Positions 8,374 through 16,913 of a DNA stretch of 37,709 nucleotides are shown in pieces. The notes beneath the pieces are model-generated. The model was given only the letters and a program-made list of their open reading frames with translations. It was not told where the DNA came from and made no database searches. The position numbers and the translations under genes were made by a program. How positions within the stretch are numbered: position 1 is the stretch's first letter; each line of letters starts with the position of its first letter. The stretch spans positions 1 to 37,709 of the forward strand of contig JAHFDA010000027.1 of assembly GCA_023249225.1 (NCBI GenBank). Reading direction: 5' to 3'. Origin of the DNA: a bacterium (GTDB lineage Bacteria; Margulisbacteria; Marinamargulisbacteria; JAHFDA01).

Positions 8374-10278
8374 GTGATTGAGGTTTTGCTGCTGTCGCCG
8401 CTTTTGGGTTTTGTCATTAACGCCTTGTTTGGAAGGCATCTTCCGCGCAACCTGGCGATGGCCATAGGTTGTTTGTCGGTCTTTGTGTCGTTTGTATGTG
8501 CCGTGCTGTTGGGTGTGGGCTTTATCTGGGGCGGTCAGGCAGTGGCAGACACGTACTTTTTGTATTCCTGGATTGAAGCAGCCGAATTATCGGTGCCGAT
8601 CGAGTTTCAGATAGACGCTTTAAGTGCTTGCATGATTTTATTGGTATCTGGCGTAGGTTTTTTGATTCATCTTTTCTCGGTGGACTACATGCATGAGGAT
8701 CCACTGGTGCACCGTTATTTTGCCTACATTAATTTATTCATCTTTTTTATGTTGATCCTGGTTTTGGCCAAGAATCTGGTGCTTTTGTTTGTAGGTTGGG
8801 AAGGGGTCGGACTGTGCAGCTATCTTTTGATCGGCTTTTGGTTTAGTGATCCCCAAAAAGCGTATGCAGGCAAAAAAGCCTTTGTGGTGAATCGGGTGGG
8901 CGATGCGGGCCTGTTGCTGGGTTTTTTCCTTTTGTTTCAAGCTTTTCATACCCTCGATATCCCTACCATTTTGCAACGGGCCATGGATGTATCGCCAACG
9001 GTGCCTACCACGATGCTGACCCTGGCTACCTTGTGCTTGCTATTGGGCGTTTGCGGAAAATCAGCCCAGGCACCGCTGTATATATGGTTGCCAGATGCCA
9101 TGGCGGGTCCAACGCCGGTAAGCGCCCTGATTCATGCCGCTACTATGGTTACGGCCGGGATTTATCTTTTTTGTCGCCTGTCGATGTTGTTATTGCTGGC
9201 ACCGCTAACGGCCACAGTGCTGCTGTGCGTGGGCGGGATCACCACGTTGGTGGGTGCCCTGCTGGCCACGGCGCAGAAGGACATTAAAAAAGTATTGGCC
9301 TATAGCACGGTATCGCAACTAGGCTACATGGTTATGGCCTTGGGTGTAGGTGCTTTTACGGCAGCTTTTTTTCATTTGCTGACCCACGCCTTTTTTAAAG
9401 CCCTCCTGTTTTTAGGGGCGGGAGCGGTGATCCATGGCTTGCACCACGAGCAAGACATGGAAAAAATGGGCGGGCTCAAGTCAAAAATGCCGGTGGTGGC
9501 GGTCACCATGGGATTGGCCACGCTGGCCATTGCGGGTGTGCCTCCGTTGGCCGGATTTTTTAGCAAGGATGCCATTCTGGTAGCCTTGTTTCAAGACCAA
9601 CTGAACCTGGTGCCATTGGGTTTGTCACGGTTTATGTTTGTCCTGGGCGTGGTGACTGCCCTGATCACGGCGTATTACATGACACGTTTGTTTGCGCTGA
9701 CATTTTTAGGCACTTATCGTGGCCATGCCCATCCACATGAGGCGCCCTTGCTGATGAAAGGGGTGCTGGTGGTGCTGGCTGTGGGCGCGATGGCTGGGGG
9801 TTTGCTGGATTTGCCGCATGGGTTGGGGCATGGCTGGTTGTCGGCCCGTCTGCAGCCGGTATTTCAGCTGCCCGAAGATCACCATGCGTTAAGTTTGGGC
9901 ATCGAATTATCTTTGATGGGTCTTTCGGTAGGCGCAGCCGTGTTGGGCATCTGGTTTGCTTATCGTAGAACGGTATTGATGAAAATGGCTATCCAAGATG
10001 CCAGTTTTACCTGGACACGGGTATGTCTCAATGCATTTTATGTAGATGCCTGGTATGACCGCTTGGTGGTTAAGCCGCTGGCAGCGTTGGCCTACGTTTT
10101 TAAGTTTCTGGATCAGTTCGTCATCGACGGGTTTTTAAAATTATTGTCGGTACTTTCATTTTGGCTTGGCGATTTAGGTCAGGCCTGGCAGAGCCGGAGG
10201 GTCAAGGATGGTATAGCCTGGATGGCCTTGGGTGCATTGTTGTTTGTGGCCTCGCTATGCGGGATGCTTTTAAAATAG
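8374..10278 (+). CDS. nuoL: NADH-quinone oxidoreductase subunit L
   Basis: NuoL (ND5) is the distal antiporter-like proton-pumping subunit with the long lateral helix. The 634-residue product has many transmembrane helices. Motifs include NLVLLFVGWEGVGLCSYLLIG (key Glu), the proton-channel region PLYIWLPDAMAGPTPVSALIH with the Lys/His network, and AQKDIKKVLAYSTVSQLGYM. A C-terminal amphipathic or lateral helix region lies after about 480. It starts with GTG at 8374 behind AAAAAGGAA; no closer ATG fits the family start. Confidence 0.95.
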   Translation: MIEVLLLSPLLGFVINALFGRHLPRNLAMAIGCLSVFVSFVCAVLLGVGFIWGGQAVADTYFLYSWIEAAELSVPIEFQIDALSACMILLVSGVGFLIHLFSVDYMHEDPLVHRYFAYINLFIFFMLILVLAKNLVLLFVGWEGVGLCSYLLIGFWFSDPQKAYAGKKAFVVNRVGDAGLLLGFFLLFQAFHTLDIPTILQRAMDVSPTVPTTMLTLATLCLLLGVCGKSAQAPLYIWLPDAMAGPTPVSALIHAATMVTAGIYLFCRLSMLLLLAPLTATVLLCVGGITTLVGALLATAQKDIKKVLAYSTVSQLGYMVMALGVGAFTAAFFHLLTHAFFKALLFLGAGAVIHGLHHEQDMEKMGGLKSKMPVVAVTMGLATLAIAGVPPLAGFFSKDAILVALFQDQLNLVPLGLSRFMFVLGVVTALITAYYMTRLFALTFLGTYRGHAHPHEAPLLMKGVLVVLAVGAMAGGLLDLPHGLGHGWLSARLQPVFQLPEDHHALSLGIELSLMGLSVGAAVLGIWFAYRRTVLMKMAIQDASFTWTRVCLNAFYVDAWYDRLVVKPLAALAYVFKFLDQFVIDGFLKLLSVLSFWLGDLGQAWQSRRVKDGIAWMALGALLFVASLCGMLLK

Positions 10279-10281
10279 GCC

Positions 10282-11874
10282 ATGGTTGATACGCTGGCAT
10301 TGACGTTACTTTGGGTTTTACCGCTGGCTTCAGCGGTAGGGATGGCATTGTGGCCGCGTGCCGCCGGGGTGCGTCTTTTACAGCTTAAAGCCTTGGGTGT
10401 GTCGGTGGTCATGACCGGACTGACGCTTTGGCTGGGCCCGCAGGTGTTGGGCAGTTCGTCCGAATGGCCTTTGAGCATCCAGATACCGTGGATTCCCTCG
10501 TTCGGGGTCAGTTATGCGCTTAGCCTTGATGCGCTTTCGTTCGTTCTGATTTTGCTGAATAACGTGCTTACCTTGCTGGTGGTGCTGATTTCGCCCTTGT
10601 GGATACAGCAGCATGAAAAGTCATATTACGCATTTTTGTTTTTTCTGCAGGCAGCGGTAAATGGCAGTCTGCTGGCGACCGACTTGATTCTTTTTTATAT
10701 TTTTTGGGAAGTGATGCTGATTCCGATGGCATTTTTAATTGGAATATTTGGTAGCGAACAGCGTTTGGCAGCGGCCATGAAGTTTTTTTTATATACCATG
10801 TTGGGCGGCTTAACGATGTTGGTGGCTATTATTGGTACGGCATGGACCGTGGCCGGTGATTTTAATGAAATCAGTTTTGCATATGATCAAATGCTGCAGT
10901 TTCCGCAGACCCATCCCTGGGCAGGGGTTTTCTTTGCGTGCATGGCGCTGGCATTTTTTATCAAGATTCCCTTGTTTCCTTTTTACACATGGTTGCCCGA
11001 CGCGCACACCGAGGCTCCTGCGGGGGGCAGCGTCATGCTGGCCGGAATTTTGCTTAAGCTGGGTGTTTATGGGCTGATTCGTTTTGTGATGCCCATTTAC
11101 GGCGTGGTTTTTATGCACAGCGCTGCCCTGTGGGCTTTGTTAGGTACGGTGGGCGTGATCTGGGGAGGGCTTTTGGCCTGGTCGCAAAAAGACATCAAAC
11201 GCCTGATTGCCTGCAGCAGTGTCAGCCATATGGGGTTTGTGGTGCTGGGTCTTTTTTCAGGCAGCTTGCTGGCCTTACGGGGCAGTTTGTTTCAGCTTAT
11301 TGCCCACGGACTTTCGACCGGAGCCCTGTTTTGCATGATTGGCATCATGTATCAACGCACCCATTCGCGTAAGCTCGAAAGCTATGGTGGCCTGGCCGAG
11401 GTGGCACCCCAGTTTGCGTACTTTTTTATATTTTTTGCGTTGGCTTCAGCGGGCTTACCAGGCTTATCAGGGTTTATAGGCGAATTTTTAATTTTAATTG
11501 GATCCTTTAAATATGCCCCCTGGCTGACGGCGGTATCTTCACTTGGAGTTTTGTTGTCAGCCATTTATTTGCTGGGACTGGTGCAAGGCGTTTGTTTTGG
11601 TCCTAAAAAAGAGGAGCTGCATTTTCCGGATCTCAACTGGCGTGAAAAGGTGGTCTTGTGGCCATTGGCGCTTTCAATTGTGGTATTGGGAATCTATCCC
11701 ACGCTGACGTTACGCTGCTTTGACCCGGTGGTAGAAAAAACCTCGGCCTACCTGTGGTCTGTACCTGCACCCTTGTCTATTCCCGAGCCAGAAGCAGAAG
11801 GAGACATTAATCTCACCCAGGGGGCGGCTTCAAAACTTTTGGCTGATCGTCAAGTGGCCGGAGTTTTACAATGA
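10282..11874 (+). CDS. nuoM: NADH-quinone oxidoreductase subunit M
   Basis: NuoM (ND4) is the second antiporter-like proton-pumping subunit. The 530-residue product is polytopic and contains LFYIFWEVMLIPMAFLIG with the conserved Glu, FPFYTWLPDAHTEAPAGGSV and SQKDIKRLIACSSVSHMGFV. It begins 3 bp after nuoL. Its hydrophilic tail of about 45 residues ends by overlapping the nuoN start at an ATGA. Confidence 0.96.
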   Translation: MVDTLALTLLWVLPLASAVGMALWPRAAGVRLLQLKALGVSVVMTGLTLWLGPQVLGSSSEWPLSIQIPWIPSFGVSYALSLDALSFVLILLNNVLTLLVVLISPLWIQQHEKSYYAFLFFLQAAVNGSLLATDLILFYIFWEVMLIPMAFLIGIFGSEQRLAAAMKFFLYTMLGGLTMLVAIIGTAWTVAGDFNEISFAYDQMLQFPQTHPWAGVFFACMALAFFIKIPLFPFYTWLPDAHTEAPAGGSVMLAGILLKLGVYGLIRFVMPIYGVVFMHSAALWALLGTVGVIWGGLLAWSQKDIKRLIACSSVSHMGFVVLGLFSGSLLALRGSLFQLIAHGLSTGALFCMIGIMYQRTHSRKLESYGGLAEVAPQFAYFFIFFALASAGLPGLSGFIGEFLILIGSFKYAPWLTAVSSLGVLLSAIYLLGLVQGVCFGPKKEELHFPDLNWREKVVLWPLALSIVVLGIYPTLTLRCFDPVVEKTSAYLWSVPAPLSIPEPEAEGDINLTQGAASKLLADRQVAGVLQ

Positions 11875-13262
11875 ATGTGGATATCAGTTTAAATTTATTG
11901 CTGCCTTTGATTTGGCCTGGACTGTTTAGCATGCTGTGTTTTGTGGCCGCCTTGCAACCGGCTTTATCTGCGCTAGGGACAGTCTTTTATTTTGTGGGTC
12001 TGGTATTTACTCTGCATGCACTGGCGGGTTTATGGTCCCTGGTGCCCTGCGAAGCGCTGGGATCCATGTATTACGATTCGCTCTTTGTGTGGGGCGGCAT
12101 CATGCTGACCACCCTGTTTATTGTGATCGGCGCTTTAAATGTCGGGCGCATGAAGCAAGCCGAGCGCTGGGGCTTGCTGCTGTTGGTTTTTTTGGGCGCT
12201 TTGGTGATACTGGCTGCCAAAGACTTATTGCTTTTATTTGTGGCGCTTGAAATGTTTTTTATCCTTTTGGTTTTGTGGATGGCCTTTTTTGAAGAGGGGG
12301 ACCATCCCATTTATGCCACGGTGCGCCTGTTTTTGACCGGTGCCTTTGCGGCGGGATTTACCGTTTTGGGCATCAGTTTTTTGTTTGGCAGCGCGGGTTC
12401 TTTAAATTTGGCCGATATCGGCAGACAGGTTTCTGATGCGCCCTCGTTTTTTTACGCATTTGGTTTGCTTATGTTTCTGGTAGGAATATTTTTTAAACTT
12501 TCGGTGGTGCCTTTTCATCACTGGGCGGCCGAGGTTTATCAGGATCATGCCTATCCGGTGATTGCAATGCTGGCGGTGGTCAGTAAATTTATCGGAATTT
12601 TTATTTTGATGCGGGTCTTTTTTCATTTGCCCATGCCTCGTGAGCTCCTGGTGGGTATCGCAGCCCTCACCATGACGGTGGGCAATGTGGCTGCCTTGGT
12701 TCAGCAACGCGTGAAGCGGCTCCTGGCGTTTTCATCTATCGCGCATGTGGGATTTTTGCTGATGGCCCTGGTGGGCGGCAATTTGCAAGGCTTTCAGGCC
12801 ATGGCAACTTACCTCATTTATTATACCTTCACCTTTATGGCCATTGCGGGGGTATTGATGTTGTTTCGCTCGCAAGAGGATCGCATCGAGGAGTTTGACG
12901 GTTTATCGGGTCGTCATCCGTATTTGGCGCTTACACTGACGGTCTGTCTTTTGGCGCTGGCGGGCATTCCGCCTACGCTTGGATTTATCGCCAAATGGAA
13001 GGTTTTTGAAGTGGCTTATCAGACGGGTCAGATGGGTCTTCTGGTGGTCGCAATTTTAAATTCGCTGGTGGCAGCATATTATTATCTGGCTTGGATTGTC
13101 CGGATGTATATGAAGCAGGGCGGTACCCTCTACTGGCCACGTGAAAAAGGTCTGCCCGTCCTGGTGACGACTATCTTTATTATGGTAGGTCTTTTGGCCC
13201 TTTCGGTTTATCCGGAGTGGTTAAATCAACTTAGCAGCCTGGCAATATCCAATATTTTGTAA
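11871..13262 (+). CDS. nuoN: NADH-quinone oxidoreductase subunit N
   Basis: NuoN (ND2) is the third antiporter-like proton-pumping subunit, closest to NuoA/J/K. The 463-residue product is polytopic, with DLLLLFVALEMFFILLVLW (conserved Glu), VVPFHHWAAEVYQDH and QQRVKRLLAFSSIAHVGFLL. It starts at an ATGA overlap with nuoM and ends the complete A-to-N set. A hairpin terminator overlaps its stop codon. Confidence 0.95.
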   Translation: MNVDISLNLLLPLIWPGLFSMLCFVAALQPALSALGTVFYFVGLVFTLHALAGLWSLVPCEALGSMYYDSLFVWGGIMLTTLFIVIGALNVGRMKQAERWGLLLLVFLGALVILAAKDLLLLFVALEMFFILLVLWMAFFEEGDHPIYATVRLFLTGAFAAGFTVLGISFLFGSAGSLNLADIGRQVSDAPSFFYAFGLLMFLVGIFFKLSVVPFHHWAAEVYQDHAYPVIAMLAVVSKFIGIFILMRVFFHLPMPRELLVGIAALTMTVGNVAALVQQRVKRLLAFSSIAHVGFLLMALVGGNLQGFQAMATYLIYYTFTFMAIAGVLMLFRSQEDRIEEFDGLSGRHPYLALTLTVCLLALAGIPPTLGFIAKWKVFEVAYQTGQMGLLVVAILNSLVAAYYYLAWIVRMYMKQGGTLYWPREKGLPVLVTTIFIMVGLLALSVYPEWLNQLSSLAISNIL

Positions 13263-13283
13263 GCCCTCAATAGAGGGCTTTGG
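13261..13283 (+). terminator. Hairpin terminator closing the nuo operon
   Basis: AAGCCCTC, loop AATA, GAGGGCTT forms a perfect 8-bp stem that includes bases of the nuoN stop codon. The downstream T tract is short (TTT), so termination may be incomplete and some read-through into the sigma-54 activator gene is possible. Confidence 0.55.
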
Positions 13284-13313
13284 ATCTCTATACCGTGCAA
13301 TATCCATACGATT

Positions 13314-14876
13314 TTGTTATTATTCTACAAAACTGTGATCGACTACCAACGGGAAGCTCTTAAATTTCAATCGCTTTATCTCATTAGCAAGGCGCTTAGC
13401 GAGCCACATGATCTAGAGGTTTTGTTTGCAGAAGTGCTCAAAATCTTAAGCAAAAACCTGGGCCTAAAACGTGGAACGGTGGCCTTACGATCCGAAGAAG
13501 ACCATCTGGTGCATATTCTTGCAGCGCGTGGCCAACGCCCCGATCAAGGGCCTACCACATACAAATTGGGCGAGGGAGTGATAGGCCAGGTGGTGGCCAA
13601 GGGGCAGCCCATGGTTTTGCCCAACATCAGCAAAGAGCCGCTTTTTCTCGACAAAACGGGGCGTCGCCAAAACCTGCCAGAGCGGGATCAGGTTGCATTT
13701 ATCTGCGTGCCGATTCAGTCTGGAGAGCGTTCATTGGGAGCCTTGTCGGTTGACCGCCTGTTTGGTGACGAGGTGAATTTAGACGAGGACGTTAAACTCT
13801 TAACCATGATCGCGTCATTTATGGCCCAGATCATTCAGGCCCGCAAGCATCAACAAGAAGAAACCTCGCATCTGGCGCAGGAAAATATCAAACTCAAGCA
13901 ACAGCTTACCGAAAAATACAACATTCATAACATTGTCGGCAACAGCAACAAGATGCACGATGTGTTCCGCCTGATCTCGCAGGTGGCCAAGACCAGCGCC
14001 ACGGCATTGATCCGTGGTGAAAGCGGCACGGGCAAGGAACTGGTGGCCCATGCCATCCATTACAACAGCCACGTTAAAGATAAACCCTTTGTCAAAGTTA
14101 ATATGGCGGCTTTGCCCGAAAGCCTGATTGAAAGCGAGTTGTTTGGTTACGAGCAGGGGGCCTTTACCGGAGCGGTCTCAAACCGCACCGGACGTTTTGA
14201 AATGGCACAGGGCGGAACGATCTTTCTCGACGAAATCGGCGATTTAAGTTTGGCCACCCAGGTTAAACTGTTGCGGGTCTTGCAAGAAGGCGAATTCGAA
14301 CGTGTGGGCGGTAGCAAAACCATCAAAGTGCAGGTGCGCGTCATTGCCGCCACCAACAAAGATTTAGAAAAAATGATGCAAGAGGGCAAGTTCCGTGAAG
14401 ACCTGTACTATCGCCTGAACGTGGTGCCGGTTTTTTTGCCGCCTTTGCGTGAGCGCAAGACCGATGTTCTATTGCTGGCCGAGACCTTTTTAGAGCGTTA
14501 CTCCAAAATGAACCAAAAAATCATCACTCGCATCAACACCCCGGCCATCAACATGTTAATGCAGTATCACTGGCCCGGAAACGTGCGCGAGCTGCAAAAC
14601 TGTATCGAACGGGCTGTGATCATGTGCGATGGCGATGTTTTAATGGCCCACCATCTGCCACCCACCTTGCAAATGCCCAGCCAGGCCCAGGCAGGTGTTG
14701 CCAGTGCCTATCTGGACACACTGCCCTTGGGTGAAGCCATCCGCCGCCTTGAAATGGATCGCATCAGTGACGCCTTAAAACAGACTCATGGCGTGGTACG
14801 CCGGGCGGCCAAGCTGCTGGGGCTGACGGAACGCATGCTGGGCTACAAAATTCTAAAGTACAATATTATTTCCTGA
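13314..14876 (+). CDS. GAF-AAA+-Fis sigma-54-dependent transcriptional activator (NifA-type architecture)
   Basis: This predicted enhancer-binding protein hydrolyses ATP to remodel sigma-54 RNA polymerase. An N-terminal GAF sensor spans about 20-180, with a short coiled linker at 180-205. The AAA+ domain is at about 205-440, with Walker A GESGTGKE (235-242), the sigma-54-contacting GAFTGA loop (282-287) and Walker B GGTIFLDEIGD (300-310). A Fis-type helix-turn-helix lies at about 480-515 (RRAAKLLGLTERML). There is no receiver domain, so a small ligand or partner probably acts through the GAF domain. The start is uncertain: TTG 13314 is used, GTG 13335 is an alternative, and neither has a clear ribosome site. 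The ligand is unknown. Its 3' end overlaps the convergent MNT gene by 11 bp. Confidence 0.9.
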   Translation: MLLFYKTVIDYQREALKFQSLYLISKALSEPHDLEVLFAEVLKILSKNLGLKRGTVALRSEEDHLVHILAARGQRPDQGPTTYKLGEGVIGQVVAKGQPMVLPNISKEPLFLDKTGRRQNLPERDQVAFICVPIQSGERSLGALSVDRLFGDEVNLDEDVKLLTMIASFMAQIIQARKHQQEETSHLAQENIKLKQQLTEKYNIHNIVGNSNKMHDVFRLISQVAKTSATALIRGESGTGKELVAHAIHYNSHVKDKPFVKVNMAALPESLIESELFGYEQGAFTGAVSNRTGRFEMAQGGTIFLDEIGDLSLATQVKLLRVLQEGEFERVGGSKTIKVQVRVIAATNKDLEKMMQEGKFREDLYYRLNVVPVFLPPLRERKTDVLLLAETFLERYSKMNQKIITRINTPAINMLMQYHWPGNVRELQNCIERAVIMCDGDVLMAHHLPPTLQMPSQAQAGVASAYLDTLPLGEAIRRLEMDRISDALKQTHGVVRRAAKLLGLTERMLGYKILKYNIIS

Positions 14877-15174
14877 TTCCGTAAATAGCTTGGCCATAGG
14901 TATCAATATGTTGTTTAAGGGCTTCCTGGTCAAGCTGGGCGTAATCCAGCACGTCAAAACGATAGGGCGATGGCAGTTCATCCAATTCCCGTTTTAAAGC
15001 GGCTGGAAAAAGCCTTGGAAAATTTCCAAAAATAGCCAGGTCGATATCAGATCCGGTTTTATAATTTCCCATGGCCCGCGAGCCAAATAAGCGCACTTCG
15101 GTGAGTTCGGGATGCTTTCGAAAGACATTTTGTAACTGTTCAAGGGTTTGGACGGAAAGCCCAGTATCCAGCAT
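14866..15174 (-). CDS. mntA: MntA-type minimal nucleotidyltransferase antitoxin
   Basis: This 102-residue member of the MNT (pol-beta-like) nucleotidyltransferases carries a perfect GS-x10-D-x-D signature (GSRAMG...SDIDLAIFG) and a later Asp in RFDVLDY, so the active site looks intact. In characterised MntA/HepT (type VII) pairs this protein AMPylates and silences the HEPN toxin. It lies directly downstream of the HEPN gene, with ATG and TAA sharing one base. Its 3' end overlaps the sigma-54 activator gene on the opposite strand. The assignment is by family, and toxin-antitoxin activity is inferred. Confidence 0.85.
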   Translation of the reverse strand: MLDTGLSVQTLEQLQNVFRKHPELTEVRLFGSRAMGNYKTGSDIDLAIFGNFPRLFPAALKRELDELPSPYRFDVLDYAQLDQEALKQHIDTYGQAIYGIRK

Positions 15175-15572
15175 TACAATTTTTCTTTTAAGGCCAAATG
15201 AACTTGGGTCAATGCCTGCAGATGTGCTGTGCGGATGGCTTCGACCGAACGCAAGGCATTGGTTTGGTTGTAGACATGCGATAACTGATTGCGTTCATCA
15301 AGCATATTGATCCAGGCCTGACCATCTTGAATGAGTCTGTCTGCAAAAGCTTCCTTGAGTACTTCCCGGGGGTAGTTCAAAGGTTTTCCCATGGCTTCCA
15401 AGTAATCTTTAATCGTTTTCCAGGCCAATTCAAAGGTGAATTCAAATGTTTTAATCAGACCGGTGGCCTCGAGGTCTGAATACTGGCCTTTTTTTGAAGC
15501 AATACTTAAATTGTTTAAGGCTTTCTCAAAATTGTTAAATCTCTGCTTCCAACGAATTTCCTTAGGATGCAT
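15174..15572 (-). CDS. hepT: HepT-like HEPN toxin (nucleotidyltransferase substrate-binding family, HI0074-like)
   Basis: The 132-residue all-helical protein matches the HI0074/HEPN family, with FEFTFELAWKTIKDYLE, then PREVLKEAF and the HEPN catalytic motif R-x4-H-x-Y in RNQLSHVY. In HepT toxins this motif cuts RNA and the Tyr is the AMPylation target of MntA. It is the first gene of a two-gene operon with mntA. The AGGATGC... start context shows only a weak ribosome site. The older family name, substrate-binding subunit, reflects earlier structural work. Confidence 0.83.
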   Translation of the reverse strand: MHPKEIRWKQRFNNFEKALNNLSIASKKGQYSDLEATGLIKTFEFTFELAWKTIKDYLEAMGKPLNYPREVLKEAFADRLIQDGQAWINMLDERNQLSHVYNQTNALRSVEAIRTAHLQALTQVHLALKEKL

Positions 15573-15621
15573 GGTTTAATTATGCCACATACAAAGCACG
15601 AGGTTGAGGTTTGAGTAGGGC

Positions 15622-15665
15622 AAAAAAAAGGCGGCCCGAAGGCCGCCTTTTAAGATTTTCTGGAG
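15622..15665 (-). terminator. Strong intrinsic terminator, copy 1 of a duplicated 44-bp block
   Basis: On the minus strand a GGCGGCC stem, TTCG loop and GGCCGCC stem are followed by eight T residues, a near-ideal intrinsic terminator for the small antitoxin gene. The A/T flanks on both sides could make it bidirectional. The block from CTCCAG through the T tract is almost identical to 16116-16160. Confidence 0.85.
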
Positions 15666-15675
15666 ATCTTTGGCT

Positions 15676-15852
15676 TCAGCCGTGAGTGCCTGTTTTTGAA
15701 ATCCTTGTTTTATGATGGGATTTGGATGGCGCCAATGAGGCAGGTTTTTGTTTGTATCCCAACAGTTTCCAAACGTCATAGCCGGCTTTTTTAGCCATGT
15801 TCTCTTTGACGGCGCGTATTTCCTCGATGCTGTTTTTATACTGCTTGCGCAT
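15676..15852 (-). CDS. Small antitoxin-like protein next to a PIN toxin remnant
   Basis: This 58-residue ORF begins MRKQYKNSIEEIRAVKENMA and continues KKAGYDVWKLLGY. The pattern I-E-E-I-R-x-x-K-x-x-x-A-K-K-x-G-Y-D is like the short antitoxins that accompany PIN-domain toxins of the LDTSVIS type. An AAAGGAT sits 6 bases before the ATG. It starts 9 bp after the stop of the PIN remnant and ends just before a strong terminator. The reading frame is intact while its partner is broken. Toxin-antitoxin pairing is inferred from order and sequence resemblance. Confidence 0.6.
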   Translation of the reverse strand: MRKQYKNSIEEIRAVKENMAKKAGYDVWKLLGYKQKPASLAPSKSHHKTRISKTGTHG

Positions 15853-15861
15853 ACGGATCCT

Positions 15862-16091
15862 TTATTTAACTGGGCCTTCTAATAGTGTGCCGGGGCTAAT
15901 TACTTTAGGCAAACACAGCCCTCGTTCAAGATTATGATGCCAAAACGCCTTGATGCGATGCTCGTTGACGAGATGCCTGAAATTCCAAGAAACCACATAA
16001 TCCACAGGCGTGTGATCTCACGAAACTCGGGTACGCGCTCATCGTCATGGGCGCTGATTACCGAAGTGTCGAGATAAACTTTTGGCTTCAT
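15862..16091 (-). pseudogene. PIN-domain toxin remnant, internal deletion with frame change
   Basis: The first 28 codons read as a good PIN N-terminus (MKPKVYLDTSVISA...EITR, with the catalytic Asp in LDTS). From there the frame that makes sense shifts: GTG GAT TAT onward reads VDYVVSWNFRHLVN, then HNLERGLCLPKVISPGTLLEG and a stop at 15862-15864, which is a good PIN C-terminus. The central part, including the middle acidic catalytic residues, is missing. A full-length protein of this kind is roughly twice as long. The gene is dead as a nuclease. Confidence 0.8.
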
Positions 16092-16115
16092 GGGTTTACA
16101 TTATTTTATCAGCTT

Positions 16116-16160
16116 AAAAAAAAAGGCGGCCCGAAGGCCGCCTTTTAAGATTTCCTGGAG
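16116..16160 (-). terminator. Strong intrinsic terminator, copy 2 of the duplicated block
   Basis: The same GGCGGCC/TTCG/GGCCGCC hairpin as at 15622-15665, followed on the minus strand by nine T residues. It lies directly behind the exported-protein gene (16171-16647) and is probably its native terminator. The stretch CTCCAG, A/G, AAATCTTAAAA before the stem is also shared with copy 1. Confidence 0.88.
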
Positions 16161-16170
16161 AAAATCTAAA

Positions 16171-16647
16171 TTACATGTCGAATCCAATGATCACATAGCT
16201 TTGCAAGGCGCTCAAAAAGCTCATGCTACCGCTGGTGGCGGTGGTTCCACTGCCGCCAGAGAGGGTGTAGTCGACGATATTGAGATAGGCGCCAAAACCC
16301 AAATCATCATTGAGCATTTTTTCAGCTGCAAACTGGAGCTGAACCTTGTTTGTTGCACCTGTGGTGGTTAAACCGGTGCTGGCAAAAGCCACACCCAAGT
16401 TGCCCATATACGCATCTACATAAAACGGGATCGTGGTTGTTGTGGTACTGCCTACTTTAGCCATCGAAACCATTGGCCATATGTCCACACTCAAGCTGCC
16501 GACTGGAACTCGAACGCCAACAGAAGCGGCGGTACCATCGGTCGTGCCCCCCGGGTGAGAATTTGCTACAAGATACATTTTCGTTTTAGCAGCCTCGGCT
16601 GTGCCCATCAAGCCAACCATGGCTAATATCATTAATGATTTTTTCAT
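16171..16647 (-). CDS. Exported small protein, possible outer-membrane beta-barrel; family not recognised
   Basis: The 158-residue protein starts with a clear signal peptide (MKKSLMILAMVGLMGTAEA, cut before AKTKMY). The mature part is rich in Thr, Ser, Gly and alternating hydrophobic residues, typical of beta strands, and ends YVIIGFDM. Four to six short strands could form a small barrel or a periplasmic beta protein, but the last residue is Met, not the usual Phe or Trp of outer-membrane barrels. An AGGAGTG ribosome site lies 7 bases before the ATG. It is monocistronic, between a candidate promoter near 16780-16808 and a strong terminator. Function unknown. Confidence 0.75.
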   Translation of the reverse strand: MKKSLMILAMVGLMGTAEAAKTKMYLVANSHPGGTTDGTAASVGVRVPVGSLSVDIWPMVSMAKVGSTTTTTIPFYVDAYMGNLGVAFASTGLTTTGATNKVQLQFAAEKMLNDDLGFGAYLNIVDYTLSGGSGTTATSGSMSFLSALQSYVIIGFDM

Positions 16648-16779
16648 TGTTTCACTCCTTTTAATTTTTTTAAAAACATCAAACCTTAAAATTGTTTAAG
16701 CCATCACCAATCTGCTTCCACCCCCCTCTTTAAGATTTGGTGTCCTTGTTCTAGATATACCAAATTCAATGCCAAAAAT

Positions 16780-16808
16780 AAAATATAAAATCGCAACAAA
16801 ATTGTCAC
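16780..16808 (-). promoter_or_regulatory. Candidate promoter of the exported-protein gene
   Basis: On the minus strand GTGACA (16803-16808), a 17-bp spacer and TATTTT (16780-16785) form a weak sigma-70-like promoter in the AT-rich 266-bp gap between this gene and the ATPase gene (16648-16913). I see no gene in that gap. Confidence 0.3.
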
Positions 16809-16913
16809 ATGGAGCGATTAATCAACAAAATTGTAAAATTTACTCATTACAGTTCAGGCCATCGGATGGGCCGTTTTGAAATTCAAAAGGTTGACACTGG
16901 AATTTCTGGAATT

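Noticed and set aside
15576-15779. Minus-strand frame of 67 residues over the terminator
   Set aside because: It translates through the terminator hairpin and uses a different frame from the better-supported 58-residue antitoxin-like gene.
15622-16160. Duplicated hairpins as a CRISPR or REP array
   Set aside because: Only two copies about 490 bp apart, each with a T tract directly behind a gene, which fits terminators and not spacer-repeat structure.
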